A DNA stretch of 41,456 bases from Phycisphaerales bacterium (GTDB lineage Bacteria > Planctomycetota > Phycisphaerae > Phycisphaerales > UBA1924), in the NCBI GenBank assembly GCA_947476675.1, contig CANJRL010000010.1:1-41456 (forward strand), in the 5' to 3' direction. Below the pieces are notes generated by a model. The model saw only the letters and a program-made list of their open reading frames with translations, did no database searches and was not told where the DNA came from. Shown in pieces: positions 1 through 8,676 of this stretch (the first letter of the stretch is position 1; each line of letters begins with the position of its first letter). The position numbers and the translations under genes are program-made.

Positions 1-87
1 CGGCCGTACGACATCATCAGCCTCGGCAAGGACGCCCTGCCCGACACCGCCGACGACATCCGCTCCTGGGAACTGGACGCCAGGTGA
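1..87 (+). CDS. gspG: Type II secretion major pseudopilin, C-terminal end (partial)
   Basis: Only the last 28 codons are present; the gene enters from the left edge and stops at 85-87. The residues YDIISLGKD...DTADDIRSWEL match the C-terminal calcium-binding end of GspG, where an acidic loop precedes the conserved Asp-Ile-x-Ser-Trp. GspG is the major subunit of the periplasmic pseudopilus that pushes substrates through the outer-membrane secretin. The next gene begins inside the stop codon, and the following genes are all type II secretion-like, which supports the call despite the short stretch. No N-terminal methylation motif can be checked because it lies outside the window. Confidence 0.7.
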   Translation, partial: RPYDIISLGKDALPDTADDIRSWELDAR

Positions 88-737
88 CCGCCCGCGCGCG
101 GACCATCCCGCGCCCCCGCCGCCGCAGGGCGCCGGCCCTCCGCTCCGGCGTCACGCTCCTCGAGGTCGTGCTCGCCGGGCTGCTCCTGGGCCTCGCGACC
201 AGCACCATCACCAGCGCCTTCGGCGTGATCCAGACCCTCTCGGAGCGCGGGCGCCGCCGCCTTGAAGCCGCGGAGATCGCCCACCGCGCCATCCTGCAGT
301 ACCTCGACGATCCGACGCGCATCGACGCCCAGGGCCGCGAAGTGTGGAACATGGGCAAGGGCAAGTACCGCATCCTCATCTACGAGCAGTCGCTGAGCCG
401 CACCGAGGGCGACCAGGTGTCGATCCGCAAGGCCACGGCCAGCGCGGGCATCGACCTGAACACGCTGCTCCGCAACCGGCTGCTGATGGTCACCGTCGAG
501 GTGTTCGAGGACGTCGGGGGCCAGAGGGCGCCCGCGCCGGTCGAGGTTCTCTCGCGCATCACCGACCCTCTGGGCTACTCCGACGACGAGGGCGCGCAGG
601 AGAAGCACATCGAGAACCTGTTCAAGGGCGTGCCCGAACTGCGCGACAAGCTCCGCGACGCGATGCGCTCACGCCGCACCGGGCAGGCCGGGGGCGGCTC
701 CGCCCAGCCCGGCGCCAAGCCGGGAGTCGCCCCGTGA
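84..737 (+). CDS. Minor pseudopilin (GspH/GspI-like), type II secretion
   Basis: A 217-aa protein starting at a GTG that overlaps the gspG stop (GTGA). Residues 1-22 are basic; then comes a prepilin-peptidase type cleavage site followed by VTLLEVVLAGLLLGLAT, with Glu at +5 and a hydrophobic helix. This is the hallmark of type IV pilin-like proteins processed by GspO/PilD and placed in the inner membrane before assembly. The remaining globular part has no motif I recognise, and the tail (about 195-217) is Gly/Pro-rich. Its position after gspG and before GspJ- and GspK-like genes suggests a minor pseudopilin of the pseudopilus tip; which of GspH or GspI it replaces cannot be decided from sequence alone. 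Confidence 0.65.
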   Translation: MTARARTIPRPRRRRAPALRSGVTLLEVVLAGLLLGLATSTITSAFGVIQTLSERGRRRLEAAEIAHRAILQYLDDPTRIDAQGREVWNMGKGKYRILIYEQSLSRTEGDQVSIRKATASAGIDLNTLLRNRLLMVTVEVFEDVGGQRAPAPVEVLSRITDPLGYSDDEGAQEKHIENLFKGVPELRDKLRDAMRSRRTGQAGGGSAQPGAKPGVAP

Positions 738-1492
738 GCCGCCGTCCCATGCCGACCGGCTTCACGCTGCTCGAGGTCGTCGTCGCCTCGCTGCTCGGCT
801 CGATCGTGCTGCTCGGCGCGCTGGGCGTGATGGGCTTCATGCGCGATTCCGACCGCCGCCTCTCCGAACGCTTCACCGACACCGCCGACCTCGCGATCGT
901 GCACGCCGCCGTCCGCCGCGCCGTGCAGACCATGGTCGCCGCCCCCACGCCGCCCAACATCTACCAGTCGAACACCGCCGCCACGGTGAACGAGACCGCG
1001 GACCAGAGGGCCCAGCGCCTCCGCGAGGAGACCCTGCGCCTGGGACGCGACGGCGAGGAGAAGAAGAAGCGCCCCCGCTTCATCCTCGAATCCCAGGTCA
1101 AGGGCAATTCCGGGCCGGACGCCCCGCGCCGCCTCGAGGTCGTCCTCCTCGACCAGCCCACGCCCGACCCCTCCCCCACCGCCGCAACCATCCGCGGCGC
1201 CTTCGAGGTCGCCCCCGAAGTCGACGGGCTGGCGCTCATGTGGGTACCCATCAAGCCGGCCGGGCGCCCGGTGCGGCTCGCCGGCGGCATCGAGACCATC
1301 ACCTGGGAGGCTCTGGCCCGCGAGCAGACGGAGAACCGCTTCGCCCGCAAGAGCGGCGCGTGGAAGGACTCCATGACCGCGCTCTATCCGGGCGACTATC
1401 CCAAGGCCATCCGCCTCGGCCTGGTCACCCGCCGGGGAGCCTCCGTCGAGTGGCTCTTCGAGCCCGCCGTCACCACCGGGGGTGAGCCGTGA
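734..1492 (+). CDS. Minor pseudopilin (GspJ-like), type II secretion
   Basis: 252 aa from a GTG overlapping the preceding stop codon by 4 nt. An open frame continues far upstream, but the coupled GTG puts the prepilin signal at the N-terminus: PMPTGFTLLEVVVASLLGS, with the Gly-Phe cleavage site, Glu at +5 and a hydrophobic helix to about residue 38. The C-terminal half is a beta-rich domain with no catalytic motif. By order (G, H/I, J, K) and size it is most like GspJ, which with GspI and GspK caps the pseudopilus. The family assignment is inferred from the prepilin signal and context, not from diagnostic residues. Confidence 0.6.
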   Translation: MSRRPMPTGFTLLEVVVASLLGSIVLLGALGVMGFMRDSDRRLSERFTDTADLAIVHAAVRRAVQTMVAAPTPPNIYQSNTAATVNETADQRAQRLREETLRLGRDGEEKKKRPRFILESQVKGNSGPDAPRRLEVVLLDQPTPDPSPTAATIRGAFEVAPEVDGLALMWVPIKPAGRPVRLAGGIETITWEALAREQTENRFARKSGAWKDSMTALYPGDYPKAIRLGLVTRRGASVEWLFEPAVTTGGEP

Positions 1493-2286
1493 ACGCCGCC
1501 GGCCGCCGCGGGTTCGTCCTGCCCCTGGTCATCCTCGTCGGCGTGCTCGCGGCGACCACCATCGCCGTCGCGCTCCAGCGCTTCTCCGTGCAGCAGGGCA
1601 TGGTGCAGCGCCAGATCAACGAGTACCACCGCCACCACGACATGCTGGGCGCCAAGGCCGTGATCCGCTTCTGGGTCACCAAGCAGCAGGACATGTCCAA
1701 GGTCGCCTCCGACACCCGCCCCGCCCACCGCTTCTCTCTGCCCGGCGGCATGCGCGTCACCCTCTACGTCTCCGACGGCCAGGGCACGGTCAAGGGCGAC
1801 TTCGACGACGAGGCCTCCCCCGAACGCCGCCGCCAGTTCGAGGAGTTCTTCTACCGCCTGCCCGCCGGCCGCTCCGACCTCGTCCGCCGCACCGGCCCCC
1901 CGGAGGTCTGCGTCAACTCCGCGCCCCGCGAGGTGCTCGCGGCGCTGCGGCCCAACGACGCCGGCCTCGCCGGCCTGCTGATGCAGGCCCGCGAGCGGCG
2001 GCGGCTCGACGCCGGGTCCTTCCGCCAGACCCTCGAACGGGCCAACGTGCGTCAGGAGGAGATCAATGACATCATGCGGCTTGTGGTCTACGAACCCGCC
2101 CTGTGGAAACTGACGGTCGAGGCCGAACTGGACGGCGAGCGCCGCACCTTCACCGCGCTGGTCGAGCCCAGGCAGGCCGAACCAGCCCTGCACGAATGGC
2201 GAGAACTCCGCCGACGTGCCGATGGAGGGGGCGCAGGCCAGACCCTGCGGCCCTATCCAAACTCCCGCGACAATCGGAATCTCTGA
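1489..2286 (+). CDS. GspK-like pseudopilus tip protein
   Basis: 265 aa starting at a GTG that overlaps the upstream stop. The N-terminus GFVLPLVILVGVLAATT is a prepilin-like helix without Glu at +5. That is the known peculiarity of GspK, the largest minor pseudopilin. Residues 130-190 contain a helix-hairpin-helix-like stretch (VNSAPREVLAAL ... INDIM) that resembles the SAM-like domain of GspK, where 'VN(I/V)NTA' leads into short helices. It probably sits at the tip of the pseudopilus and triggers assembly. Length is shorter than the usual 300-330 aa. The gene ends 3 nt before the next one, so it belongs to the same operon. Confidence 0.65.
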   Translation: MNAAGRRGFVLPLVILVGVLAATTIAVALQRFSVQQGMVQRQINEYHRHHDMLGAKAVIRFWVTKQQDMSKVASDTRPAHRFSLPGGMRVTLYVSDGQGTVKGDFDDEASPERRRQFEEFFYRLPAGRSDLVRRTGPPEVCVNSAPREVLAALRPNDAGLAGLLMQARERRRLDAGSFRQTLERANVRQEEINDIMRLVVYEPALWKLTVEAELDGERRTFTALVEPRQAEPALHEWRELRRRADGGGAGQTLRPYPNSRDNRNL

Positions 2287-2289
2287 CCC

Positions 2290-3117
2290 ATGGCCTCTCT
2301 CCCGATGCGACAGTCCGACGCCGCCCGCGCCAGCGCCATCGCCTGGGGGTGCGCCGCGCTCGCCGCGGTCGCGGGCGCCGTCGTCTTCATGCTGCCCCGC
2401 GCCCAGGTCGACCTGAATGCCGCCGATGCCAAGCAGGCCGAAGGCGCGGGCGCGAACGAGGCCAAGAAGCGGGTCCTTCCGTGGGAGGGCCTCCGGACCG
2501 ACTGGGCGAGGCTCAAGGAGCCCGTGGACCGCCTTCGCTCCCCCGCCATCGATGCGTGGAAGGAGCGCATGGCCGCCGCGGCAAGTCAGCCTTCCGAGCC
2601 CGCGCCGGGAGCCCAGCCCGCCGCCGGCTTCGCCCCCCCGTGGCGGTACCTCGGATACGTCGTCGACGGCGAGCGGCGATCCGCTCTTGTCCTCGCCGAC
2701 AACAAGCAGCGCTTCGTCACCATCGGGTACACCACGCCCGACAACTATCGCCTCATCGCCATCGAGCCCACCCAGATCACCGTGCAGCACGGGGCCTCCA
2801 GGCACACCATCGCTCTCGTTGAGACCGCCCGCGGCAGGTCGCTCACCTCCACGACGGTCGGCGCTCCGATGCCCGGCGGTTCGACCCAGCAGCCCTACAT
2901 GAACATCCAGGAGCGACCGCGCGTGATCGTCCCCAGCGCCAACCCCGGGGCCAACCCGGCAGCGGCGCCGCTCTCGCCCAACACCCCGGGTTACCCCGGT
3001 TTCCCGCAGACCAACCCGGTCCCGGGCAGCCCCGGCAACCCCAGTCCCCAACCCGTCCCCCAGAGCCCCGATCTCTCGGTGCGTAGCGACGCCAACACCC
3101 CCGGAGGCGGGCGCTGA
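2290..3117 (+). CDS. GspC/PilP-like inner-membrane protein of type II secretion
   Basis: 275 aa, bitopic. Residues 12-34 form one transmembrane helix (ASAIAWGCAALAAVAGAVVF); the rest is periplasmic. Residues about 118-185 (YLGYVVDGERRSALVLADN...FVTIGYTTPDNYRLIAIEPTQ) look like the HR domain of GspC/PilP, a small beta-barrel that binds the secretin N0 domain and links inner and outer membrane parts. The last 80 residues are Pro/Asn/Gly-rich and probably unstructured. No PDZ domain is visible, as in many short GspC forms. It starts 3 nt after the GspK-like gene and its stop overlaps the next start (TGATG), consistent with one operon. Confidence 0.55.
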   Translation: MASLPMRQSDAARASAIAWGCAALAAVAGAVVFMLPRAQVDLNAADAKQAEGAGANEAKKRVLPWEGLRTDWARLKEPVDRLRSPAIDAWKERMAAAASQPSEPAPGAQPAAGFAPPWRYLGYVVDGERRSALVLADNKQRFVTIGYTTPDNYRLIAIEPTQITVQHGASRHTIALVETARGRSLTSTTVGAPMPGGSTQQPYMNIQERPRVIVPSANPGANPAAAPLSPNTPGYPGFPQTNPVPGSPGNPSPQPVPQSPDLSVRSDANTPGGGR

Positions 3118-4694
3118 TGGCCGCAATCGGGTGCTTCGCACGCGCCGACCTCTCCGACGTGAGGCTCATCGGGGTCGACGCGGCACACGCCGCGCCCTGG
3201 AAGCCCTCGCCCCCTGCCGGCGACACCCCCTCCGACGCCATCTGGTGGCGCGCCCAGGCGGAGGCCGCCGCGGCCTACATCGCCGACCGCATCGGCCCCC
3301 AGCGCGAGATCGCGATCGTGTGCATCGACGCACGGGAACTCTCCTGCATCCGCCTCACCACGCCGAGCGCCGACCCGGCGGTGGTCGCCGCCACGTTCCG
3401 CCAGAACAGCAGCGAACTCATCGAGTACGAGGCGCCGGGTCTCATCCAGCCCCTCACCGATGCTTACGCCGCCGCCCCAGCCGCTTCGCCCTGGAGCCTG
3501 CCCATGCTCGATCGCCTCCGCCGCTCCGTCGGCGGCGGCCCCGCGACCCCGGCCGAGGCATCCGCATCGCACGTCACCGTCATCGTCGGGGCCGACGGCC
3601 TCGTCCGGCTCTGGCTCGACGAACTCGATAAGCGCGGCGTGCGCATCGGCGTGGTCACGTCGCTCTGGCACGCCATCGGGAGCGCGTGGAGGCCGTCGGC
3701 GCAGCCGAACGACCCCGACCCGGGGGTTGACGCCGTCGTGGTCATCGAGCACGAGCGGATGGTCTGGGCGTGGTCCAGCAAGGGCCGTCTGACCGCCGGC
3801 GGCGCCTTCGCCATCCCGCGCCGCGCCGACACAGCGCCCGCGGACGATGCCCCGGCCGCGTCCAAGCCCGAAGCGCCCGTCCCCGACCTTGCCGCCGCCA
3901 TCAGCCGCCTCACCCTGGATTGGCTCACGTGGTCGGCCCAACTGGGCGAGGGCCCGCGGCGGGTCGCCATCGTCGGGGCCGCCGCGGTCGAACTTAAGGC
4001 GTTGCTGCGCAAGTCGTGGGCAGACGCGGAGGTCACCGCCGTCTTCGACGCGGATCCGGTAGGCAGCGCTGTCCGCCGCCTCGCGACGCAGAGCGGGCCA
4101 TCGGGCGCCGAGGGCGCGCTGTCCGATGAAGACCCGCGGGCGTCGCTGGTGACCTTGTCGAGGCGACGAGGCCGCGCCCATCGCCGGCTCTATACCGCCG
4201 TGGGCGCCTCGCTCACGCTCCTTGCCGGCGCTGTCGGAGCCCTGGGCTTCGCGCGCCGCCAGGACGCCGGCGTGTACCGCCAGGCCGAGGAGGAACTCCG
4301 GGCCAAGGTGAGGGCCACGGTGTCCGAGATCTCGCCCGAACTCGCGAAGAGCGGCGTGCCCGTCCGCGCCCTCGAGGCCGAACTGGAGCGGCTCCGCAAG
4401 GGCCGCCCGGACATCGTCGACCCGGCCCGCATCAAGCCCGTGCTCGAGGAACTCGAGCGCATCGTGAACCTCATGGGCTCGATGGGCGACGGCGGGCTCA
4501 ACGTCGTCGAGATCAACGTGCAGGAGGGCTTCCCCACCGCGAGGTTCACCGTGCCGTCGTTCGCCGTGGGCGAGGATTTCGCCGCCCGCCTGCGCTCCGC
4601 GCCGGGCAAGATCCGCTGGACGCCCGTCTTCGAGAAGCGAGACGGCGACATCTTCACGTACCGGCTCGACGGGCAGTGGGAGCCCGGCGCATGA
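3117..4694 (+). CDS. GspL-like (PilM/PilN-type) assembly protein
   Basis: 525 aa. Roughly residues 1-290 form a cytoplasmic region with the feel of the actin-like GspL/PilM fold, although no clear nucleotide-binding motif is visible. One transmembrane helix lies at about 358-378 (LYTAVGASLTLLAGAVGALGF), followed by a coiled-coil-prone stretch and a ferredoxin-like periplasmic domain (about 430-525) with the PilN-type pattern 'LEELERIVN...GGLNVVEINVQ'. GspL ties the secretion ATPase GspE to the membrane platform and partners GspM, whose likely gene follows with an ATGA overlap. No gspD, gspE or gspF is in the window; they may lie upstream of the left edge. Confidence 0.55.
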   Translation: MAAIGCFARADLSDVRLIGVDAAHAAPWKPSPPAGDTPSDAIWWRAQAEAAAAYIADRIGPQREIAIVCIDARELSCIRLTTPSADPAVVAATFRQNSSELIEYEAPGLIQPLTDAYAAAPAASPWSLPMLDRLRRSVGGGPATPAEASASHVTVIVGADGLVRLWLDELDKRGVRIGVVTSLWHAIGSAWRPSAQPNDPDPGVDAVVVIEHERMVWAWSSKGRLTAGGAFAIPRRADTAPADDAPAASKPEAPVPDLAAAISRLTLDWLTWSAQLGEGPRRVAIVGAAAVELKALLRKSWADAEVTAVFDADPVGSAVRRLATQSGPSGAEGALSDEDPRASLVTLSRRRGRAHRRLYTAVGASLTLLAGAVGALGFARRQDAGVYRQAEEELRAKVRATVSEISPELAKSGVPVRALEAELERLRKGRPDIVDPARIKPVLEELERIVNLMGSMGDGGLNVVEINVQEGFPTARFTVPSFAVGEDFAARLRSAPGKIRWTPVFEKRDGDIFTYRLDGQWEPGA

Positions 4695-5251
4695 CCGCCC
4701 TCAGCCCCCGCGAGCACGAGCCGATGCTGGGCGCCCTGGCCAGGTCCGCCGAGCGCGCCAACACGCCGACGGCCATGATCCTCTTCTGCACCGCGCTCCT
4801 GCTCGCCGCCGCCGTGTTCCTGTTCAGCCAGGGGCGCGAGGCCTCCGCCGCCAAGGCCGCATTCAGGGCGCAGGAGGCTTCGAGCGCCAGAATCCGCGCC
4901 CTCAAGGCCGACATCGAGCGCATCCGGGCGGAGCAACTGGTGGGGACCGGCTCGGCCCAGGCGTACGAGCCGAAGGAACTCCTCGGCGCCATCGACGCCA
5001 AGGCGCAGGAGGCGAGGCTCAAACAGCCCACCAACCCGCGGCAGACGATCGAGGACGCCGCGGGCCCGTTGCAGCGCAAGATCGTCAACGCCAACGTGCG
5101 CAACGAGCCGGTCGACAAGGTCTTCGACTGGATCAACGCCGCGGTCAGGGACGTCCCGGGCCTGCACGTGGCGCAGATCAACCTCCGCGCCTCGCCCAAC
5201 GACGGGTGGGACATCGAGATCCGCTTCGCCCGGTGGGAGCTCAAGAAATGA
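4691..5251 (+). CDS. GspM/PilO-like inner-membrane protein
   Basis: 186 aa from the ATG that overlaps the previous stop (ATGA); a GTG 15 nt upstream is open but less likely. A short cytoplasmic N-terminus is followed by a transmembrane helix at about 31-50 (AMILFCTALLLAAAVFLFSQ), a coiled-coil region (about 55-85), and a small periplasmic alpha/beta domain ending in LRASPNDGWDIEIRFARWELKK. This topology is that of GspM/PilO, the dimerising partner of GspL/PilN in the inner-membrane platform. The call rests on topology and on its place directly after the GspL-like gene, not on sequence motifs. Confidence 0.5.
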   Translation: MTALSPREHEPMLGALARSAERANTPTAMILFCTALLLAAAVFLFSQGREASAAKAAFRAQEASSARIRALKADIERIRAEQLVGTGSAQAYEPKELLGAIDAKAQEARLKQPTNPRQTIEDAAGPLQRKIVNANVRNEPVDKVFDWINAAVRDVPGLHVAQINLRASPNDGWDIEIRFARWELKK

Positions 5252-5985
5252 TCCGCCAGCCACCACGACCGTCGCGATCCGCCGCCCTGCTCGCCTGCGC
5301 CGCCGGGCTGTGCCTGGCCGCGTGCAACGGCGCCCAGCGACCCCAGCCGCGCGGCGCCGCCTCCGTCGCGGGCGGGGTCGACCCGGCGCGCATCGCCGAG
5401 GCCCACGACCTCATCCTCGAGGCGCAGGCCTACGAGAAGGACAAGAAGTCCGACGCCGCGATCGCCGCGTACAAGGCGGCCCTCGAGAAGTACCGCGAGT
5501 TCCCCGCCGCCTGGAACAACCTCGGCGCCCTGCTCATGGACCGCCAGCGCTACCTCGAGGCCGCCGAGTGTTTCAATGCCGCGGCCGACCTCGCCCCCCA
5601 GGATCCGCGCCCTCTCTACAACCTCGGCCTGTGCTGGGACCGCGCCGGGTACCTCGGCGAGGCCCTCCAGCACTACCAGCGGGCGGTCGAGCGCGACGGC
5701 CAATACCTCCCCGCCCTCCGCGGCAGCATCCGCGCGGAAACCATCCTCAACCGCACCAGCCCAGCCACCCTCGAACGCCTGAGGGCCGCCCTCCAGCTCG
5801 AACAGGAGCCGCGATGGCGATCCTGGATGGAACTCCAGCGCCTCCGCATCGAGTCCGCCGGGACCGCGTCCACGCGCTACGACGACCGCCCCCCGGACGG
5901 CCCCATCCCGCTCACACCCTCGGGGATGCCGTCGCCCCAGTTCGGCGACAACCGGGAGGCCCAGCCCTTCGCCGGCCCACGCTGA
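5248..5985 (+). CDS. TPR lipoprotein, last gene of the secretion operon
   Basis: 245 aa, starting at an ATG overlapping the GspM-like stop (ATGA). The signal peptide ends in a lipobox LAAC with Cys26 as the lipidation site, so the protein should be membrane-anchored in the periplasm. Residues about 45-165 contain three or four tetratricopeptide repeats (AIAAYKAALEKYREFPAAWNNLG, split here as AIAAYKAAL and AAWNNLGALL; AAECFNAAADLAPQDPRPLYNLG-like). Such TPR lipoproteins (PilF/PilW type) act as pilotins that help secretin assembly in related systems; that role here is inferred from the operon. The C-terminal 40 residues are Pro/Gly-rich. Confidence 0.7.
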   Translation: MIRQPPRPSRSAALLACAAGLCLAACNGAQRPQPRGAASVAGGVDPARIAEAHDLILEAQAYEKDKKSDAAIAAYKAALEKYREFPAAWNNLGALLMDRQRYLEAAECFNAAADLAPQDPRPLYNLGLCWDRAGYLGEALQHYQRAVERDGQYLPALRGSIRAETILNRTSPATLERLRAALQLEQEPRWRSWMELQRLRIESAGTASTRYDDRPPDGPIPLTPSGMPSPQFGDNREAQPFAGPR

Positions 5986-6134
5986 ATGCAACGGCGCGGC
6001 CGATCGGGCCGTACCGGAATCCGCGGGCGCCGCGCGCTGTCGCCCCGGCGCCGGCGCGCCGATGAGCGAATACACTCGCTCCGTCCGCGCAAGCGAACCC
6101 CGGTTTTCGGACGCCCGAGCACCCACGGCTTCCC

Positions 6135-8297
6135 ATGCACCCACGCGCGCAACCGCTGACCCCGATCCTCCTTGCCGCCGGCGCCCTCGCCCCGCTCGCC
6201 CGCGCCCAGGACAGCGTCGGGCCGGTCCCGGGCTCCAACGCCGCGATCTCCATGTTCGACGACACCCGCCAGCGGGCCCGCTACGTCGTTGATCTCGCCG
6301 AGGTCTCGACCTCCTGGAATCGCCGCGTCTGGATCGCCCCGATCCTCACCGCGACCCGCGATGTGACCGGGATCTTCAACACCAACGTCATCACCGGTGG
6401 CGGCGTCAGCGCGGGGTTCTACCCCGTCGGCGGCACGACCGGCACGACCTTCCCCGCGACCGACTACGCGCTCTGGACCGCACCCGGGCAGGGCGTCGGG
6501 CCGGGCCAGACCGCCGCGTCCACCTTCACCCGAACCGGATATGACCTGCAATTCGGCCTCGCCATCGGCGACGCCGGGGCCATCTCGGGCGCCTCAGGCG
6601 AGTCCTACCCCTCCGGCGCCACCGGGGCGCGGATCGGGTTCGATGTCAGCCCGGGCACGCCGGCCCCGCGCCGCCGCTTGTATGTCGAGCGAACCCAGGC
6701 CGCGAGCAGCGCCATCATTCCTGAGGGGCCCTATTCCTCGACAATCTCCCTTGGCGCGATTGATCCCCTTGCCGCGGTCAGCATCCGGGCCGACGCCTTC
6801 GGCGTCCCCGCCAGTGTCATCACCGCGGTCAAGGGCGAGAACATCGCCCGGATCGACCTGCTCCGCCGCACCACCACCGGCGCTAATGCCATCAACTTCC
6901 TGCTCAACCTGCTCTCGCCCACCAACTCCGGTTGGGACGGCGGCGCCACAAACTTCCTCGTCAACGCCGGTTCCGTCACCCTCGCGACCCCGGCCGGCTT
7001 CCTGGATGACGCCGAGATCTCGCACACCTTGGCCCCCTCGCTCGCCGGCACGCTCCAGTTCGACTCCTCCCCCCCCGTGACCACCCACCGCGCCGCGGCA
7101 GTCACCGGGCTTCGCGGCAACCCCTCCTACTCGATCACCAGGACCGCCTCACCCACGGGCGTTGGCGGAACCCTCGGCTTCCTCGCAACCACCGCGACGG
7201 GCGACGCCAACGCCATCTCCAAGGGGCCGGTGCGCACGCTGAACCTCGTCGGCCTGCGATCCGACGGGCGTGTCGCCGGCACGCCCCGCGCCGCCACCAT
7301 GCCCGCCAACATCTCGAACGGAAGAGCGCCCGCCGACCCCGACGCGTTCTCCGCCAATGCCGGCGGGAACAGCGCCGAATTCCAGCATTGGCTCAGCCAG
7401 ACCGTGTTCCGCGGCCCCAGCGGCCAGGTCGGGATCGGGCAGACCGCCGGCACGACCCCCCGCCTTCTCGCCGCGGCAACCGCCACCGACGCCACCCGCG
7501 GTGATTTCATCGCCGTGGCGACCGACCCCGGCGCAGCCGGTGAGGCGTGGACCGTCGCCGCCTTCTCGGGCGCCTCGCCCAACCCGGCCAGCCCCGAGGG
7601 GCAACAGGTGCTCGATGCCTCGGGCGGGGCCCCGATCGGCCGCCTGCTCGCCAACATCAAGCCGGGCGTCCCCGCGCCCGGAACCACGCCGCCACTTTGG
7701 GCCTCGATGTCCTCGCCTGGGATTGACCTTTCCGGGAACGTGTACTTCGTCTCCCGGTGGGCCCCCAACGCCGGCGCCCTTGCCAACACCGCCCAGACCG
7801 GGCTCTTCCGAGCCTCGCCCACCGGAGCGGGCGGGGCCTACGAACTCGAACTGCTGGTAAGCACAGGCCGGGTGATCCGAGGGGCGAATTCCGGGACCGA
7901 CTACCGGATCACCGCCCTGCGGCTCACCGACACCAACTCCATCGCCTCGGGGGCCTTCCACCAGGGACAGGTGCTCCAGCAGCGGCTCCCCCGGGCGAAC
8001 GCACCGGGCGTCGGAAGCCTCTTCACCGTCGGCGGGCTCGCGGTCAACGCCACCATCCAGTACGACCGCGGCGGGGGCATCACCGAGGAATACGAGGCCT
8101 CGCTCTTCCTGACGCCGGGCAAGACGCTGCTGGCCGATGCCAACGACGATGGTGTCGCCGACTTTGCGGACTTCAACCTCGTGCTGTCGAACTACGGCGC
8201 CTCCGGGCCCGGGCTCGCGGGGGACCTCAACGGCGACGGCGTGGTCGACTTCCTGGACCTGAACCTGATCCTGGCGAACTACGGCTTGACGGAGTAG
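6135..8297 (+). CDS. Large secreted protein with C-terminal dockerin-like repeats
   Basis: 720 aa. Residues 1-24 form a signal peptide ending in ALAPLARA before QDSVG. The long middle part (25-660) is rich in Gly, Ala, Thr and Ser with repeating beta-strand character and no enzymatic motif I recognise. The end carries two calcium-loop repeats, DANDDGVADFADFNLVLSNYG-like and DLNGDGVVDFLDLNLILANYG-like, at about 664-717, each with the D-x-N-x-D-G-x-x-D-x-x-D pattern of type I dockerin/EF-hand loops. Planctomycetes use these tails on many exported proteins. A TACACT -10-like box at 6071-6076 lies 58 nt upstream; no good Shine-Dalgarno precedes the ATG. It follows the secretion operon after 149 nt. 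Confidence 0.75.
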   Translation: MHPRAQPLTPILLAAGALAPLARAQDSVGPVPGSNAAISMFDDTRQRARYVVDLAEVSTSWNRRVWIAPILTATRDVTGIFNTNVITGGGVSAGFYPVGGTTGTTFPATDYALWTAPGQGVGPGQTAASTFTRTGYDLQFGLAIGDAGAISGASGESYPSGATGARIGFDVSPGTPAPRRRLYVERTQAASSAIIPEGPYSSTISLGAIDPLAAVSIRADAFGVPASVITAVKGENIARIDLLRRTTTGANAINFLLNLLSPTNSGWDGGATNFLVNAGSVTLATPAGFLDDAEISHTLAPSLAGTLQFDSSPPVTTHRAAAVTGLRGNPSYSITRTASPTGVGGTLGFLATTATGDANAISKGPVRTLNLVGLRSDGRVAGTPRAATMPANISNGRAPADPDAFSANAGGNSAEFQHWLSQTVFRGPSGQVGIGQTAGTTPRLLAAATATDATRGDFIAVATDPGAAGEAWTVAAFSGASPNPASPEGQQVLDASGGAPIGRLLANIKPGVPAPGTTPPLWASMSSPGIDLSGNVYFVSRWAPNAGALANTAQTGLFRASPTGAGGAYELELLVSTGRVIRGANSGTDYRITALRLTDTNSIASGAFHQGQVLQQRLPRANAPGVGSLFTVGGLAVNATIQYDRGGGITEEYEASLFLTPGKTLLADANDDGVADFADFNLVLSNYGASGPGLAGDLNGDGVVDFLDLNLILANYGLTE

Positions 8298-8676
8298 CAA
8301 GCCCCTTGGCCAAGGGGCGCCTCTTCGTCAGCAAACGGTGAAGGTCGCCGTTACAGACGGCGCCGGCAGACCCGAACAGAACGTGCCCGAAACAGGGCGG
8401 TTTGCCGCAGGTATTCCCGTCCTTCGGCCGTTCGGGTAAGGGGCGGAAAGCGGAGTTCGGAGTGGTGTTTCTGCAAGAATTTTGCGGTTTTTGTCCCCGC
8501 AGGCCTTTTCCCCTCCTTGGAATGTGTTAGAATGAAGGAGCACATCGGGAACTGGGAGCGACGTTCGCTACCGCCACATTGAGTCTTGTCCGGCGAGGCA
8601 CTCTCTGCCCGTCGGGGTTTCGTCCACGGCTTTGCACAGGCCCGGGATGGAACTGGAGAGAAAGAGGAGAATAAGC
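8298..8676 (+). other. Intergenic region with an 18-bp palindrome and an extended -10 element
   Basis: No gene is supported here. A perfect 18-bp palindrome of GCCCCTTGG followed by its complement lies at 8301-8318, four bases after the upstream stop, without a T-run. The likely promoter of the next gene is at 8525-8533 (TGTTAGAAT). The sequence between about 8450 and 8540 is less GC-rich than its surroundings. Confidence 0.6.
8525..8533 (+). promoter_or_regulatory. Extended -10 promoter element of the first PEP-CTERM-like gene
   Basis: TG-T-TAGAAT fits an extended -10 (TGnTAnnnT). No clear -35 is seen, as expected for an extended -10. It implies a leader of about 135 nt before the start at 8677. 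Confidence 0.4.

Noticed and set aside
1396-3141. 581-codon minus-strand open frame over the secretion genes
   Set aside because: Low-complexity Gly/Asp/Val translation without motifs, opposite a well-supported overlapping operon.
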